A DNA stretch of 19,099 bases from Lachnospiraceae bacterium. GTDB lineage: Bacteria; Bacillota; Clostridia; Lachnospirales; Lachnospiraceae. The stretch is taken from the NCBI GenBank assembly GCA_003484785.1, contig DNAD01000169.1, positions 1-19,099 on the forward strand, written 5' to 3'. The notes under the pieces were generated by a model. It was given only the letters and a program-made list of their open reading frames with translations. It had not been told where the DNA came from and did not search any database. Shown in pieces: positions 1 to 7,111 of the stretch (the stretch's first letter is position 1; each line of letters starts with the position of its first letter). The translations under genes were made by a program, and so were the position numbers.

Positions 1-1144
1 GCCTGGACTGCTCCATATTGTATACATTGAAATCCATTCCCTTTTTAAGGCGCTGCCTCTGGATTATGAGACTGTGCCGAAGCTCGGTCATCTCCTCCTC
101 CTCGGTAAGGATGCCGGGCTGGAAGGCAAATACCGAAGGATCCTTTATATGGCAGGCCTTCAGGGCATTAAGCAGCTCATGCCTTGCCTCATCCAGCTGC
201 AGAGCCACGTCCTCGGTATGGTTCCTGGCCTTTTTCTCCTCCAGGTACTTGTCCCACATATAGTGCAGCTCGTAGGAGCTGTTGACGTTGAATTTTGAAT
301 AGTAGAAATCTATGAGATTTGTTGCGTTGACATATTTAAGCTTTGTCTTGTTCTGAAGGATGATGGCGCGGTTCAGCTTTTTCTCGATGCGCACCTGCTC
401 GGACTGGGCCCCGGTATAGCTTACGAACACCGCTGTCAGCCCAAGCGCCAGTATCCCCAGAATAATGGAAATGCCGAGCCTTACATCAGTCCTGAAGGTA
501 GACTGCATGAACAGGAGCATTGCCATCACCAGAAGAGAGACCGCCACCAGCAGCACGCAGAAGGTCTTTGAATTGACGGCCCTGTTTCTTTCCTTCCTTC
601 TCTGATAAGCCAGAGCCCCCTTTTCGCCCTCCAGAAGATTTAAGTCCCTTTTGATCTTCATCTGGCGTTCTTCGCTTTCCGTAAGCTTCTTTAGGGCTCC
701 CGGCATGCTGTTTTCCCTTTCAAGCCTGGCCATCTCCCTGTACTGGGTTTCGGAGATCTTGCTCACCGGTCTCTTATAGTTCTTCTCCGATTCCTCAATA
801 TTAATGATCCTGCCGGCCTTCCCCTGAAGCGACTTAAGCTCTCTGGGGCTCAGGGCAGAGATAGTCTCGATATCGGTAAGATGCTCCATTACCACCTGAT
901 ACTCGGCCTTCTGCTCCTCCACATCCTTCGAGGCCTGGGTCATCTGCTCGCAGTGATCCCTTACAAAGCGCTCCCGCTCCCTGTAATCCGAAACGTTCAG
1001 GTTTTCCCTTTTCATGGCAGCGGAGTTTAATACATTGGAAACGGGCTCCGAATCATCCGGGAACTTAAGACCGCTTAAGAAGAACTCGTCGTCCTCCTCT
1101 TCCTCTATCCCTATTGTCCTTTTTATCCAGTCAAACAGCTTCAT
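1..1144 (-). CDS. Coiled-coil protein with two central membrane helices, unknown function (3' end off the window)
   Basis: The frame is open from an ATG at 1144 to the left edge, about 381 codons with no stop, so the C-terminus is missing. I do not recognise the family. The N-terminus is acidic (a run of Glu/Asp near residues 14-20), followed by about 150 residues rich in Glu, Lys and Arg that look helical or coiled-coil. Two hydrophobic stretches, roughly residues 194-216 and 221-244, form a likely membrane hairpin with both ends cytoplasmic; a second charged helical region follows. There is no signal peptide. It is the fourth gene of a minus-strand cluster and begins 9 bases after the stop of the TPR gene. 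The leader is A/T rich without a clear Shine-Dalgarno sequence, which suggests coupled translation. Inference: it could tether the upstream Hsp70-like and TPR proteins to the membrane. Confidence 0.85.
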   Translation of the reverse strand, partial: MKLFDWIKRTIGIEEEEDDEFFLSGLKFPDDSEPVSNVLNSAAMKRENLNVSDYRERERFVRDHCEQMTQASKDVEEQKAEYQVVMEHLTDIETISALSPRELKSLQGKAGRIINIEESEKNYKRPVSKISETQYREMARLERENSMPGALKKLTESEERQMKIKRDLNLLEGEKGALAYQRRKERNRAVNSKTFCVLLVAVSLLVMAMLLFMQSTFRTDVRLGISIILGILALGLTAVFVSYTGAQSEQVRIEKKLNRAIILQNKTKLKYVNATNLIDFYYSKFNVNSSYELHYMWDKYLEEKKARNHTEDVALQLDEARHELLNALKACHIKDPSVFAFQPGILTEEEEMTELRHSLIIQRQRLKKGMDFNVYNMEQSR

Positions 1145-1153
1145 ATTTATATT

Positions 1154-2005
1154 TTAATAAGTGGTTTTGAATACACCCATTGTACGGCGGTATTCCTGCT
1201 TCCAGTTATGCAAGGTCTCATCCAGAACCCGGTAGTACTCGGAGATCTTACCCGACTCCCGAAGCTCTGTCAGCTTATCAAGGATCCTTGCCTGGGGCGA
1301 ATTTTTGTCGGGCGTCTTAAGCTCCTCGTATCTCCTCTGCGCATCCCGGACGATCTCATCGTTAAAGCCGTAGCGAAGAAGGAGCCTGTCATATTTTTCG
1401 GGTTCATAACAGGCCTTTGACGCAAGCAGGAAGGATACCGCGCTCTCCCTCTCACCGGAAAGCTCATAGGAATCAAAGAAGCACTCCGAGGCCTCCTTAA
1501 GCAGGAACATTCCCGCGTATGCACATCCCATATTATGAAGGACCGCCGCGTAGGTTTCCCTGTCATAGTCACGCTCCATGGAATCAAGGATGTATCTGTA
1601 CTCGTCCAGAGCCAGAGCGTATTTTTTGTTCCGCAGCATATTATCGCCCCGTCTCTTGTGTTTCCTGTTCCTGTCAAGCCCGGCACTGTCCACAAGGGTC
1701 TGCCTCACCTCGGAAAGCTCCTCGTCGCTTAAGAACATGGAATCCTCAAGGATCGTCATTATAAACTCTCCGGCAGTGACCCCTTCTTCCAGCATATACT
1801 GCAGCTTTTTCCCAAGGACCGGCATTTCCGCCTCTTCTATAAGGAAGGTGCACAGATCCTTATCAAGCACATCGTCATCCAGGATGCAGGCATTCTCCTT
1901 CAGCAGGAAGCAAAGCTCCTCTATGGAATATATATTTATGCCGAGAGCCACCAGATAATAGGGATTTTCGGCAAGGGCGCTGTGGCATAAGATCAGATCC
2001 GTCAT
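1154..2005 (-). CDS. TPR-type helical repeat protein, unknown function
   Basis: A 283-residue, probably cytoplasmic protein with no signal peptide or membrane span. The first ~110 residues are helical and acidic and match nothing I know. Residues ~114-147 and ~152-185 read as two tetratricopeptide repeats: the first contains KYALALDEYRYIL, and the second has the pattern AAVLHNMGCAY then KEASECFFDSYEL. Further helices run to residue ~270, and the C-terminus is basic. TPRs bind other proteins, often short peptide tails or chaperones. The ATG is preceded by GAGGAG at close spacing. The gene starts 10 bases after the Hsp70-like gene ends and lies 9 bases before the membrane protein gene, so the three are almost certainly co-transcribed. 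The proposed role as partner of the Hsp70-like protein is inference. Confidence 0.93.
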   Translation of the reverse strand: MTDLILCHSALAENPYYLVALGINIYSIEELCFLLKENACILDDDVLDKDLCTFLIEEAEMPVLGKKLQYMLEEGVTAGEFIMTILEDSMFLSDEELSEVRQTLVDSAGLDRNRKHKRRGDNMLRNKKYALALDEYRYILDSMERDYDRETYAAVLHNMGCAYAGMFLLKEASECFFDSYELSGERESAVSFLLASKACYEPEKYDRLLLRYGFNDEIVRDAQRRYEELKTPDKNSPQARILDKLTELRESGKISEYYRVLDETLHNWKQEYRRTMGVFKTTY

Positions 2006-2015
2006 TTTACTCCTC

Positions 2016-3299
2016 TCATCCTATCCTCAGACTTTTTTCCCAGGTCAGGCCGCTTGCGGGATATATCTCCCCAAAGCCCATATCCGTAGCCCTGGCGGTC
2101 AGTGCGGTCTCAGAGCTGAAGGTTATCTTAAGCCTGATCCTTGAGGCCTTCGGCGGCCTCTCCGGAAGGCCGTCAAGCTCTATTATCAGCTTCGCGGGAT
2201 CCTTGCCGTCAAGAGGCGTTACCAGAAGGACTATCTCCTTAGTATGGTCAAGCAGCATATCTATCGTGGCATCGCAGTCAAACCAGTTCTCGCCGCCGTC
2301 GGCTATGGCAACATACTGCTCCTCCCCCATGTATCTTAAATAGATCCCAAGATTGAACTTAAGCTTATCCCTGCCTAAGAAGATGTAATCCTCCGTAAGC
2401 CTGGAGGGGACCAGCTTGTCCCTGGCATAGAAGCATGCTCCCTTGGAATAAAGGTTCTTCCCCTGAAAGACCCTTCTTCCCATACACATATATCTTATGC
2501 TTTTCGAGCTCCATTCGGGCTCGAACCCGTCTCCGAGAAGATAGACCGTACCCACAGGCTTTCCGTTGAAGTACTCGTGCACCTTTACAAGGATATCCTC
2601 ATCAAGGTTCTCACAGTCCTCCTTGGAAGGCTTCTCACCGAGCATGATATCCGGCATGCTTATACCGTCTATGGTAAAGCTCTCCACAAAGCCCACATTC
2701 GGAGTGGTCTTTCTGTTCACCCTGAACTGATAGCCATGAAGCCCGGTAACGCTGTAATCAAAGATGGTCACCTCCCTCTCCCAGAGGCTCTCGGGCTGGT
2801 GGATCATATAATAATAGCTGCTCTCCTCATAGGTCTGGAAGCTGATGCGCTCCTCCTCCACGGGAACGGTCTCCACGATCTTCTTAAGCAGCTCTATGGT
2901 CTTTTTATCCAGAGAATCAACACAGAATACCAGAGAAGCTACCTGGCCCGGGGAGGTTATACCGGTAAGCTGGCTGAGAGTCTTTCTTACAAACAGTACC
3001 AGAAGATCCGCGGCATCGTAGGCTTCTCCCTCGATCTCATATTTTCCGCCCGCTCTTGCGACTCCCAGAAGCTTTGAGGCGATTATCCCCTCTCCTCTTT
3101 CCGCGGCAGTCACGGCCTCCTGCCCGTGAAACCACTGGGCCACTCCGTTTCTCTTGCACAGGACCGTCGGGATCCCCAGCTTCTTTTCGGATCCCTCCTG
3201 CGCAAGAGTCTTGGGAGTATCCTCATTTAATTCCACATAGCTTATCTGTGAGACCGAATCATTCAGGTCGAATCCGATCACATACAATACGTCATTCAA
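2016..3299 (-). CDS. Divergent Hsp70/actin-fold protein (DUF5716-like)
   Basis: A 427-residue cytoplasmic protein that I recall being annotated as DUF5716 (name to be confirmed). By eye it follows DnaK from end to end. Residues 6-22 match the phosphate-1 strand (D11 kept, the Gly-Thr-Thr turn replaced by Asn-Asp-Ser). IPTVL...HGQEAV (43-63) matches the segment after it. IIASKLLG (72-79) puts K76 at the catalytic lysine. Residues 119-142 match the connect region, and TYEESSYYY (156-164) sits where DnaK has its NEPTAAAL helix. TIFDYSVTG (178-186) matches phosphate-2, and YLLGDGFEPEW (253-263) matches the adenosine motif. From ~305, and clearly at 367-416 (ELDGLPERPP, then a beta strand and an ARATDMGFGE turn), it resembles the DnaK substrate-binding beta domain; the helical lid is absent. 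The start is TTG, fixed by a good ribosome binding site; no in-frame ATG is near. ATPase activity is uncertain because the glycine-rich loops are altered. Confidence 0.92.
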   Translation of the reverse strand: MNDVLYVIGFDLNDSVSQISYVELNEDTPKTLAQEGSEKKLGIPTVLCKRNGVAQWFHGQEAVTAAERGEGIIASKLLGVARAGGKYEIEGEAYDAADLLVLFVRKTLSQLTGITSPGQVASLVFCVDSLDKKTIELLKKIVETVPVEEERISFQTYEESSYYYMIHQPESLWEREVTIFDYSVTGLHGYQFRVNRKTTPNVGFVESFTIDGISMPDIMLGEKPSKEDCENLDEDILVKVHEYFNGKPVGTVYLLGDGFEPEWSSKSIRYMCMGRRVFQGKNLYSKGACFYARDKLVPSRLTEDYIFLGRDKLKFNLGIYLRYMGEEQYVAIADGGENWFDCDATIDMLLDHTKEIVLLVTPLDGKDPAKLIIELDGLPERPPKASRIRLKITFSSETALTARATDMGFGEIYPASGLTWEKSLRIG

Positions 3300-3307
3300 T
3301 TCTAATT

Positions 3308-3314
3308 CCTCTCC
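3308..3314 (-). promoter_or_regulatory. Ribosome binding site fixing the TTG start at 3299
   Basis: The minus strand reads GGAGAGG, then 8 bases, then TTG. An out-of-frame ATG overlaps the next codons but gives no usable frame. The Hsp70-like phosphate-1 strand begins only a few residues in, so the start must be here. Confidence 0.75.
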
Positions 3315-3388
3315 GCGCCGATCTTTAGATCGTGCGCTTCGGAACGATCTTCAGATCGTTCCGATCCGGTCTGTTTTGCAGACCGGAT
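3315..3388. repeat. Three consecutive hairpins in the gap between the DUF5717-like and Hsp70-like genes
   Basis: Three inverted repeats fill most of the 114-base gap. The first (3315-3337) pairs GCGC-CGATCT with AGATCG-T-GCGC around one bulged T. The second (3339-3364) is a 12-bp perfect palindrome arm pair with a 2-base centre. The third (3364-3388) has 10-bp perfect arms, ATCCGGTCTG and CAGACCGGAT, around TTTTG. The cores of the first two are near-copies: 3319-3333 and 3345-3359 share 14 of 15 bases. In the direction of transcription no T-run follows, so this is not a classical terminator. It could protect or separate the two parts of a shared mRNA, or tune the expression ratio of the large gene to the Hsp70-like gene. 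Confidence 0.85.
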
Positions 3389-3408
3389 AATTTCCTTAAC
3401 ACGCCGAT
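3361..3408. repeat. Dispersed hairpin element, copy A
   Basis: This stretch shares CCGATCCGGTC, then CCGGATAATTTCC, then CGCCGAT with 14908-14953. The spacing is nearly the same (48 versus 46 bases). The inner stem differs (TG/CA here, C/G there) but still pairs in both copies, as expected for a mobile or structural RNA/DNA element rather than chance. Confidence 0.75.
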
Positions 3409-3413
3409 TTGTT

Positions 3414-6400
3414 TTACAAAATACTAAATCCCTTTTCGGTAAAGTAATCCCTGCAGGCGTACTCCCGCATCAGTTCGAAAAGAGTGTTGTCATCCTTCAG
3501 ATTCTTTGAGACTCCCATATCATTTAACAGATGATAACGGGAGGTATCATCCCCGGAAACCGATTCCGAAACACCCGTCGAATCGCTGAAGGTAAGCTTT
3601 TCCTCTCCGCCGTCCTCCTCGGTTATATAGTACTGCAGGTTTTCCCCGTAAAACAGGATAAACTCCTTTGAAAATACTCCTCCGAAGAGACAGCGCATCT
3701 CCTCCGAAAGATACCTGTCATCCTTTGTCTCGCTGTCTTCGATAAGATAATGGAGCACTACCCTGTGGGCGGGGTTGGCCCTGTATTCGATCACAAGCTT
3801 ATCCTCATAGGAGGACAGCTCCGGGAGTATGTTCTTATATTCCTTAAAGAAATTATAGAAGATATTTCTGTGCAGGAAATCGATGAGGAAGGAGGAAAGC
3901 AGCTCGCTGATACGCGGAGTCATGCTTACCTTATCCTCGGCATAGTGCTTAAGCAGCGCCAGCCTGCAGGCATCATTCAGCTCCTCCCCCTGCCCGAAGC
4001 ATTTAAGCATCTCGGAAAAGACAAGGTCTCCCACCAGCCTTTCCCTGGCAAAATACTCATAGGCCTGGCAGGAGATATATGCAAGCTCTACCCTGCTGCC
4101 GGGGCAGTTCTCAATATAGGACTCAAATATCTCCTCCTTATCCCCCAGGGCAGTCCTGGTATACATGATCTGGATAAGGATCTGCTCCTCAAGGGATGTG
4201 CATTCCAGCTCAAAGCTCTTTGCGGCCCTCCAGAGATTTCTCATCTCCTTGGCAAGCCCCCTGTATTTATCCACCAGGAATTTTAAGGTCAGAAGATCAT
4301 ATTTGCCGTTATCAAAGGCATACCAGGCAAGCTTTATGAGCATCGGATCCCCGGTATCGTCGCTTAAGGCTATCATCTGGGAACAGATCCTTACGCAGAT
4401 CTTCGCGGAGATCTCCTCCGCCCCGTATTTGATGACAGTTTCATAAGCCTTTTCGTACATTCCCCTTCTTACCAGATAGTCAATGTACTCGGTCCTGTCC
4501 TTTGATCTCAGAGCCTTTATGTCTATGGACATAAGGTACTCGTCCAGGGTGGTAAGCTCACCGTTATCGTAATAATACCGCATAAGGCCGATCCGTATAT
4601 CTGACTTGTAGGAATCGATGATGTCCGCGGATTCCACCAGCAGTCTGCAGTAATCAACGTTTCCGGCATCAACATAGACATATCGGTTCTGTACCGTGCA
4701 GATATAGAGACAGAAGCCCGAGATATCCGATACATAGGGCTTTACAGCCTCGAGGTAAAGGGAATCATCCAGGAGCCTGTGCAGCTTTAAGGGATCCTCA
4801 AGGCTGCGTCTTCCTCTGGCGTCCTCCAGAAATACCGTATAATTGTGGGAATAGACCACCGGATAGGAGTAGCCTCCCTGAACGGGATATTTCTTCTCGC
4901 CCTTTATCTCCTCCTGAATAATGACCACATTTACCGCATCCTGCTTAACCTCCAGCTCGCAGGCAAACAGTATCCTGACAAAATGCCTCGCAAGCTCCGG
5001 AGTGATCATCTGAAGCACCAGCACATGCTTATATATCACGGCCAGGTTTTTGTCGATGTGCTCCTCCATGATCTGCTCTGAGGCAAAGCTCCTGATCTGA
5101 TCGAGCAAAGCCTCATACAGCTCCTGCTGCCTTCCCCTGTGCTTTATCAGGTTTGCATAGAGAAAGGCCGTTCTCTCATAGCTTAAGTCACTGCTTAAGT
5201 TAAAGTAGAGTATGACCTCCTTGGGAATGACTATCCTGTGGTCAAAGGGCACCGAGAACATATAGTACTCATAGAGCCTTGTTATGTTGTAATCCTTCTC
5301 AACTCCCCTTTTATACCATACAAAGTATTTCTCATCGGTCAGATTATCCTTGATGAGAAGGCAGCAGAGTGCCCTTACTATCTCATCATTTTCCGATAAC
5401 TTCCAGGCTATGGCGAAAAGCCTGATAAGCATATCGGGAGCATGCTTCAGCCGTTCGGAAAGCTTTATCAGCCTCTCAAGCAGCTCGCCCTCAAGCTTAT
5501 AGTTCTTTACGGCAAAGCAGAGTACCGACAGCTCGAAATCCGTGATCTCCGAAAGCAGGGCAGGGTTCGAGGCAAGACAGTTAAAGGCCTCGATATACAG
5601 AAGCGGGCTCCTGCAGCCCGATCTGTACTGCTCCCTTATGGCGTAGAGCTTTCTGGACACGCTCCTGGTATATTCCGTATCTGTATAGAGCAATATCCAC
5701 AGTATCCGGTAGCTTCCGGTCTTCTGATAAAGCCCCTTTATCTCCTCGGCGATCCTGTCGATATACTCCTCATTTCTGTTGTAGAGAGCCACGAGATACA
5801 TGAAATAGCTGTAGTACTCGTCACCCCTCTGCTTAATCTTCATCTCCCGCTCTATATGCTCAAGTATCCACCTCGCCTCATTCCTGCGCTCATCCATAAG
5901 CAGGAGCTGCGCCTGATAGAGACGGGATTCCGGGTTCTTCTCATCCAGAGAGTTCATCTTTTCCACTATCCTTAAGGATTCCCTGATCCAGGTGGATTTG
6001 TTTATCTGCTTCATCCTGAAGGCGACGTACTGCTGCATCAGCCTGCAGAGAAGGCCCTTTCTCTCCCGCTTTTTTTCCTTTGCCGGATCCTTTCCGGTTC
6101 TTCTTGAAGCCTCAACACAGATCCGAAGCTTTTCGGTGCCGTCCGCATGGGTAAGTATTATCCTTCCGAAATTCCTGCCCTCATGCAGCGCCTCCTCTTT
6201 TATATTAAACTCAAGATTACAGAGGTTTCCGAGGAAATCCTCACCGGTAATGGTTTCGACAGCCGGCTCGATAAAGTCACAGTCCGTTCCCACCTTAAGG
6301 TCGATAAGCCCCCAGGTAGTCTTCTTTACCGACACCGTACACTTAAGATCCGAGGTTATGTTTGAAAACTCATAGAGACTGCTGTCTGTCTTAAACTCAA

Positions 6401-6971
6401 GGGGCTGCTTCTTTTTTACCGAGATCAGGAACCGCTCAAGATTATCCTCGTTGAAGGGATCCGTGGAAAAGCCCCTGTATTTGCCCAGATGCTGCCTGTC
6501 GTTTCCATCAAAGACCGGCATGAAATCCTCGGAGTAAAAGGTTTTGACCGCTTCCTTCCAGTCGGTCTGGGCAAAGTTGGAGAAGTGGAAAAGGTTCTTC
6601 ACCTCATCCCTTCCGGTCTTTACGGTATTTCGTACCATGGTAAAGATAAAGGGGATGAAATATTCTCCCGCCTCCGATATGATCTGGATATCTCCCTTGA
6701 TTATCGCTCCGGCTTCCAGTCCCGTGGAATCAAAGCTGTATTTTAAGTCAAATTCTTCCGCGTCAAATTCCGCGGTGAGGATCATAAGGCGCATGCAGGA
6801 GCTGTATACACTGCCCTTTACCCGTCTTCCGCTCCGGGAGCTTACAAAGAGGCTCCCCTCCGCCTTATCTCCCGGGACAACAGATGTCTCGATTTTGTGC
6901 GCAGAAAACACAAGCTTTTCGCTCTCGTACTCGAAAAACCCGTTTATCAGCCTATCTACGACATCTGACAA
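3414..6971 (-). CDS. Large two-beta-domain and helical-repeat protein (DUF5717-like)
   Basis: About 1185 residues, resembling what I recall as DUF5717 (name to be confirmed); function unknown. Numbered from the upstream ATG at 7007, residues ~30-128 and ~200-300 look like immunoglobulin-type beta sandwiches; the second has the repeated strand pattern and an EGRNFGRIILTH turn. A Lys/Arg/Glu-rich linker (~301-318) follows, then some 850 residues of alpha helices resembling a TPR-like solenoid, ending in an acidic, Ser-rich tail segment and a last short helical part. There is no signal peptide or membrane helix, so it is probably cytoplasmic. I place the start at TTG 6971, seven bases after GGGGAGAAGG; the in-frame ATG at 7007 lacks a good binding site. 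From the TTG the protein would begin MSDVVDRLINGFFEYE, which fits a domain boundary. It is the first gene of the cluster, and the Hsp70-like gene follows after 114 bases of hairpins. Confidence 0.9.
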   Translation of the reverse strand: MSDVVDRLINGFFEYESEKLVFSAHKIETSVVPGDKAEGSLFVSSRSGRRVKGSVYSSCMRLMILTAEFDAEEFDLKYSFDSTGLEAGAIIKGDIQIISEAGEYFIPFIFTMVRNTVKTGRDEVKNLFHFSNFAQTDWKEAVKTFYSEDFMPVFDGNDRQHLGKYRGFSTDPFNEDNLERFLISVKKKQPLEFKTDSSLYEFSNITSDLKCTVSVKKTTWGLIDLKVGTDCDFIEPAVETITGEDFLGNLCNLEFNIKEEALHEGRNFGRIILTHADGTEKLRICVEASRRTGKDPAKEKKRERKGLLCRLMQQYVAFRMKQINKSTWIRESLRIVEKMNSLDEKNPESRLYQAQLLLMDERRNEARWILEHIEREMKIKQRGDEYYSYFMYLVALYNRNEEYIDRIAEEIKGLYQKTGSYRILWILLYTDTEYTRSVSRKLYAIREQYRSGCRSPLLYIEAFNCLASNPALLSEITDFELSVLCFAVKNYKLEGELLERLIKLSERLKHAPDMLIRLFAIAWKLSENDEIVRALCCLLIKDNLTDEKYFVWYKRGVEKDYNITRLYEYYMFSVPFDHRIVIPKEVILYFNLSSDLSYERTAFLYANLIKHRGRQQELYEALLDQIRSFASEQIMEEHIDKNLAVIYKHVLVLQMITPELARHFVRILFACELEVKQDAVNVVIIQEEIKGEKKYPVQGGYSYPVVYSHNYTVFLEDARGRRSLEDPLKLHRLLDDSLYLEAVKPYVSDISGFCLYICTVQNRYVYVDAGNVDYCRLLVESADIIDSYKSDIRIGLMRYYYDNGELTTLDEYLMSIDIKALRSKDRTEYIDYLVRRGMYEKAYETVIKYGAEEISAKICVRICSQMIALSDDTGDPMLIKLAWYAFDNGKYDLLTLKFLVDKYRGLAKEMRNLWRAAKSFELECTSLEEQILIQIMYTRTALGDKEEIFESYIENCPGSRVELAYISCQAYEYFARERLVGDLVFSEMLKCFGQGEELNDACRLALLKHYAEDKVSMTPRISELLSSFLIDFLHRNIFYNFFKEYKNILPELSSYEDKLVIEYRANPAHRVVLHYLIEDSETKDDRYLSEEMRCLFGGVFSKEFILFYGENLQYYITEEDGGEEKLTFSDSTGVSESVSGDDTSRYHLLNDMGVSKNLKDDNTLFELMREYACRDYFTEKGFSIL

Positions 6972-6978
6972 AGCTACA

Positions 6979-6988
6979 CCTTCTCCCC
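6979..6988 (-). promoter_or_regulatory. Ribosome binding site favouring the TTG start at 6971
   Basis: The minus strand reads GGGGAGAAGG, seven bases, then TTG. The ATG at 7007 has only weak purine matches upstream. This moves the start 12 codons inward. Confidence 0.65.
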
Positions 6989-7044
6989 GTTTTTTTCCGT
7001 CCGGCATTACCGTTTGGACTGATCGGAGCCCTTCACGGTAATTA

Positions 7045-7072
7045 TTGATTTTTTGCGCGAAACGGATATAAT
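7045..7072 (+). promoter_or_regulatory. Sigma-A type promoter for the aminotransferase gene
   Basis: The -35 TTGATT (7045-7050) and a perfect -10 TATAAT (7067-7072) are 16 bases apart. Transcription would start near 7079, giving a leader of about 33 bases. AAGGA at 7101-7105 is the ribosome binding site for the ATG at 7112. Confidence 0.65.
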
Positions 7073-7096
7073 CAGTATATCACATCAGGATATCAA
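7068..7096 (-). promoter_or_regulatory. Possible divergent promoter for the DUF5717/Hsp70-like cluster
   Basis: On the minus strand TTGATA (7096-7091), 17 bases, then GATTAT (7073-7068). The -10 overlaps the plus-strand -10 almost exactly, so the two promoters would compete for polymerase. The -10 match is only 4 of 6. Confidence 0.35.
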
Positions 7097-7111
7097 TTTT
7101 AAGGAAAAAGT

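Noticed and set aside
1..298. Plus-strand frames at the left edge
   Set aside because: The minus strand is open throughout and encodes a consistent helical protein; the plus frames are low-complexity shadows.
3315..3388. CRISPR-like repeat array
   Set aside because: Three different hairpins with no equal spacers; only two cores resemble each other.
5442..5975. 177-codon plus-strand frame inside the DUF5717-like gene
   Set aside because: Antisense shadow of a continuous 3.5-kb coding frame, with no start signals.
6972..7007. ATG start at 7007 for the DUF5717-like gene
   Set aside because: No good ribosome binding site, whereas TTG 6971 has an excellent one; kept as an alternative.
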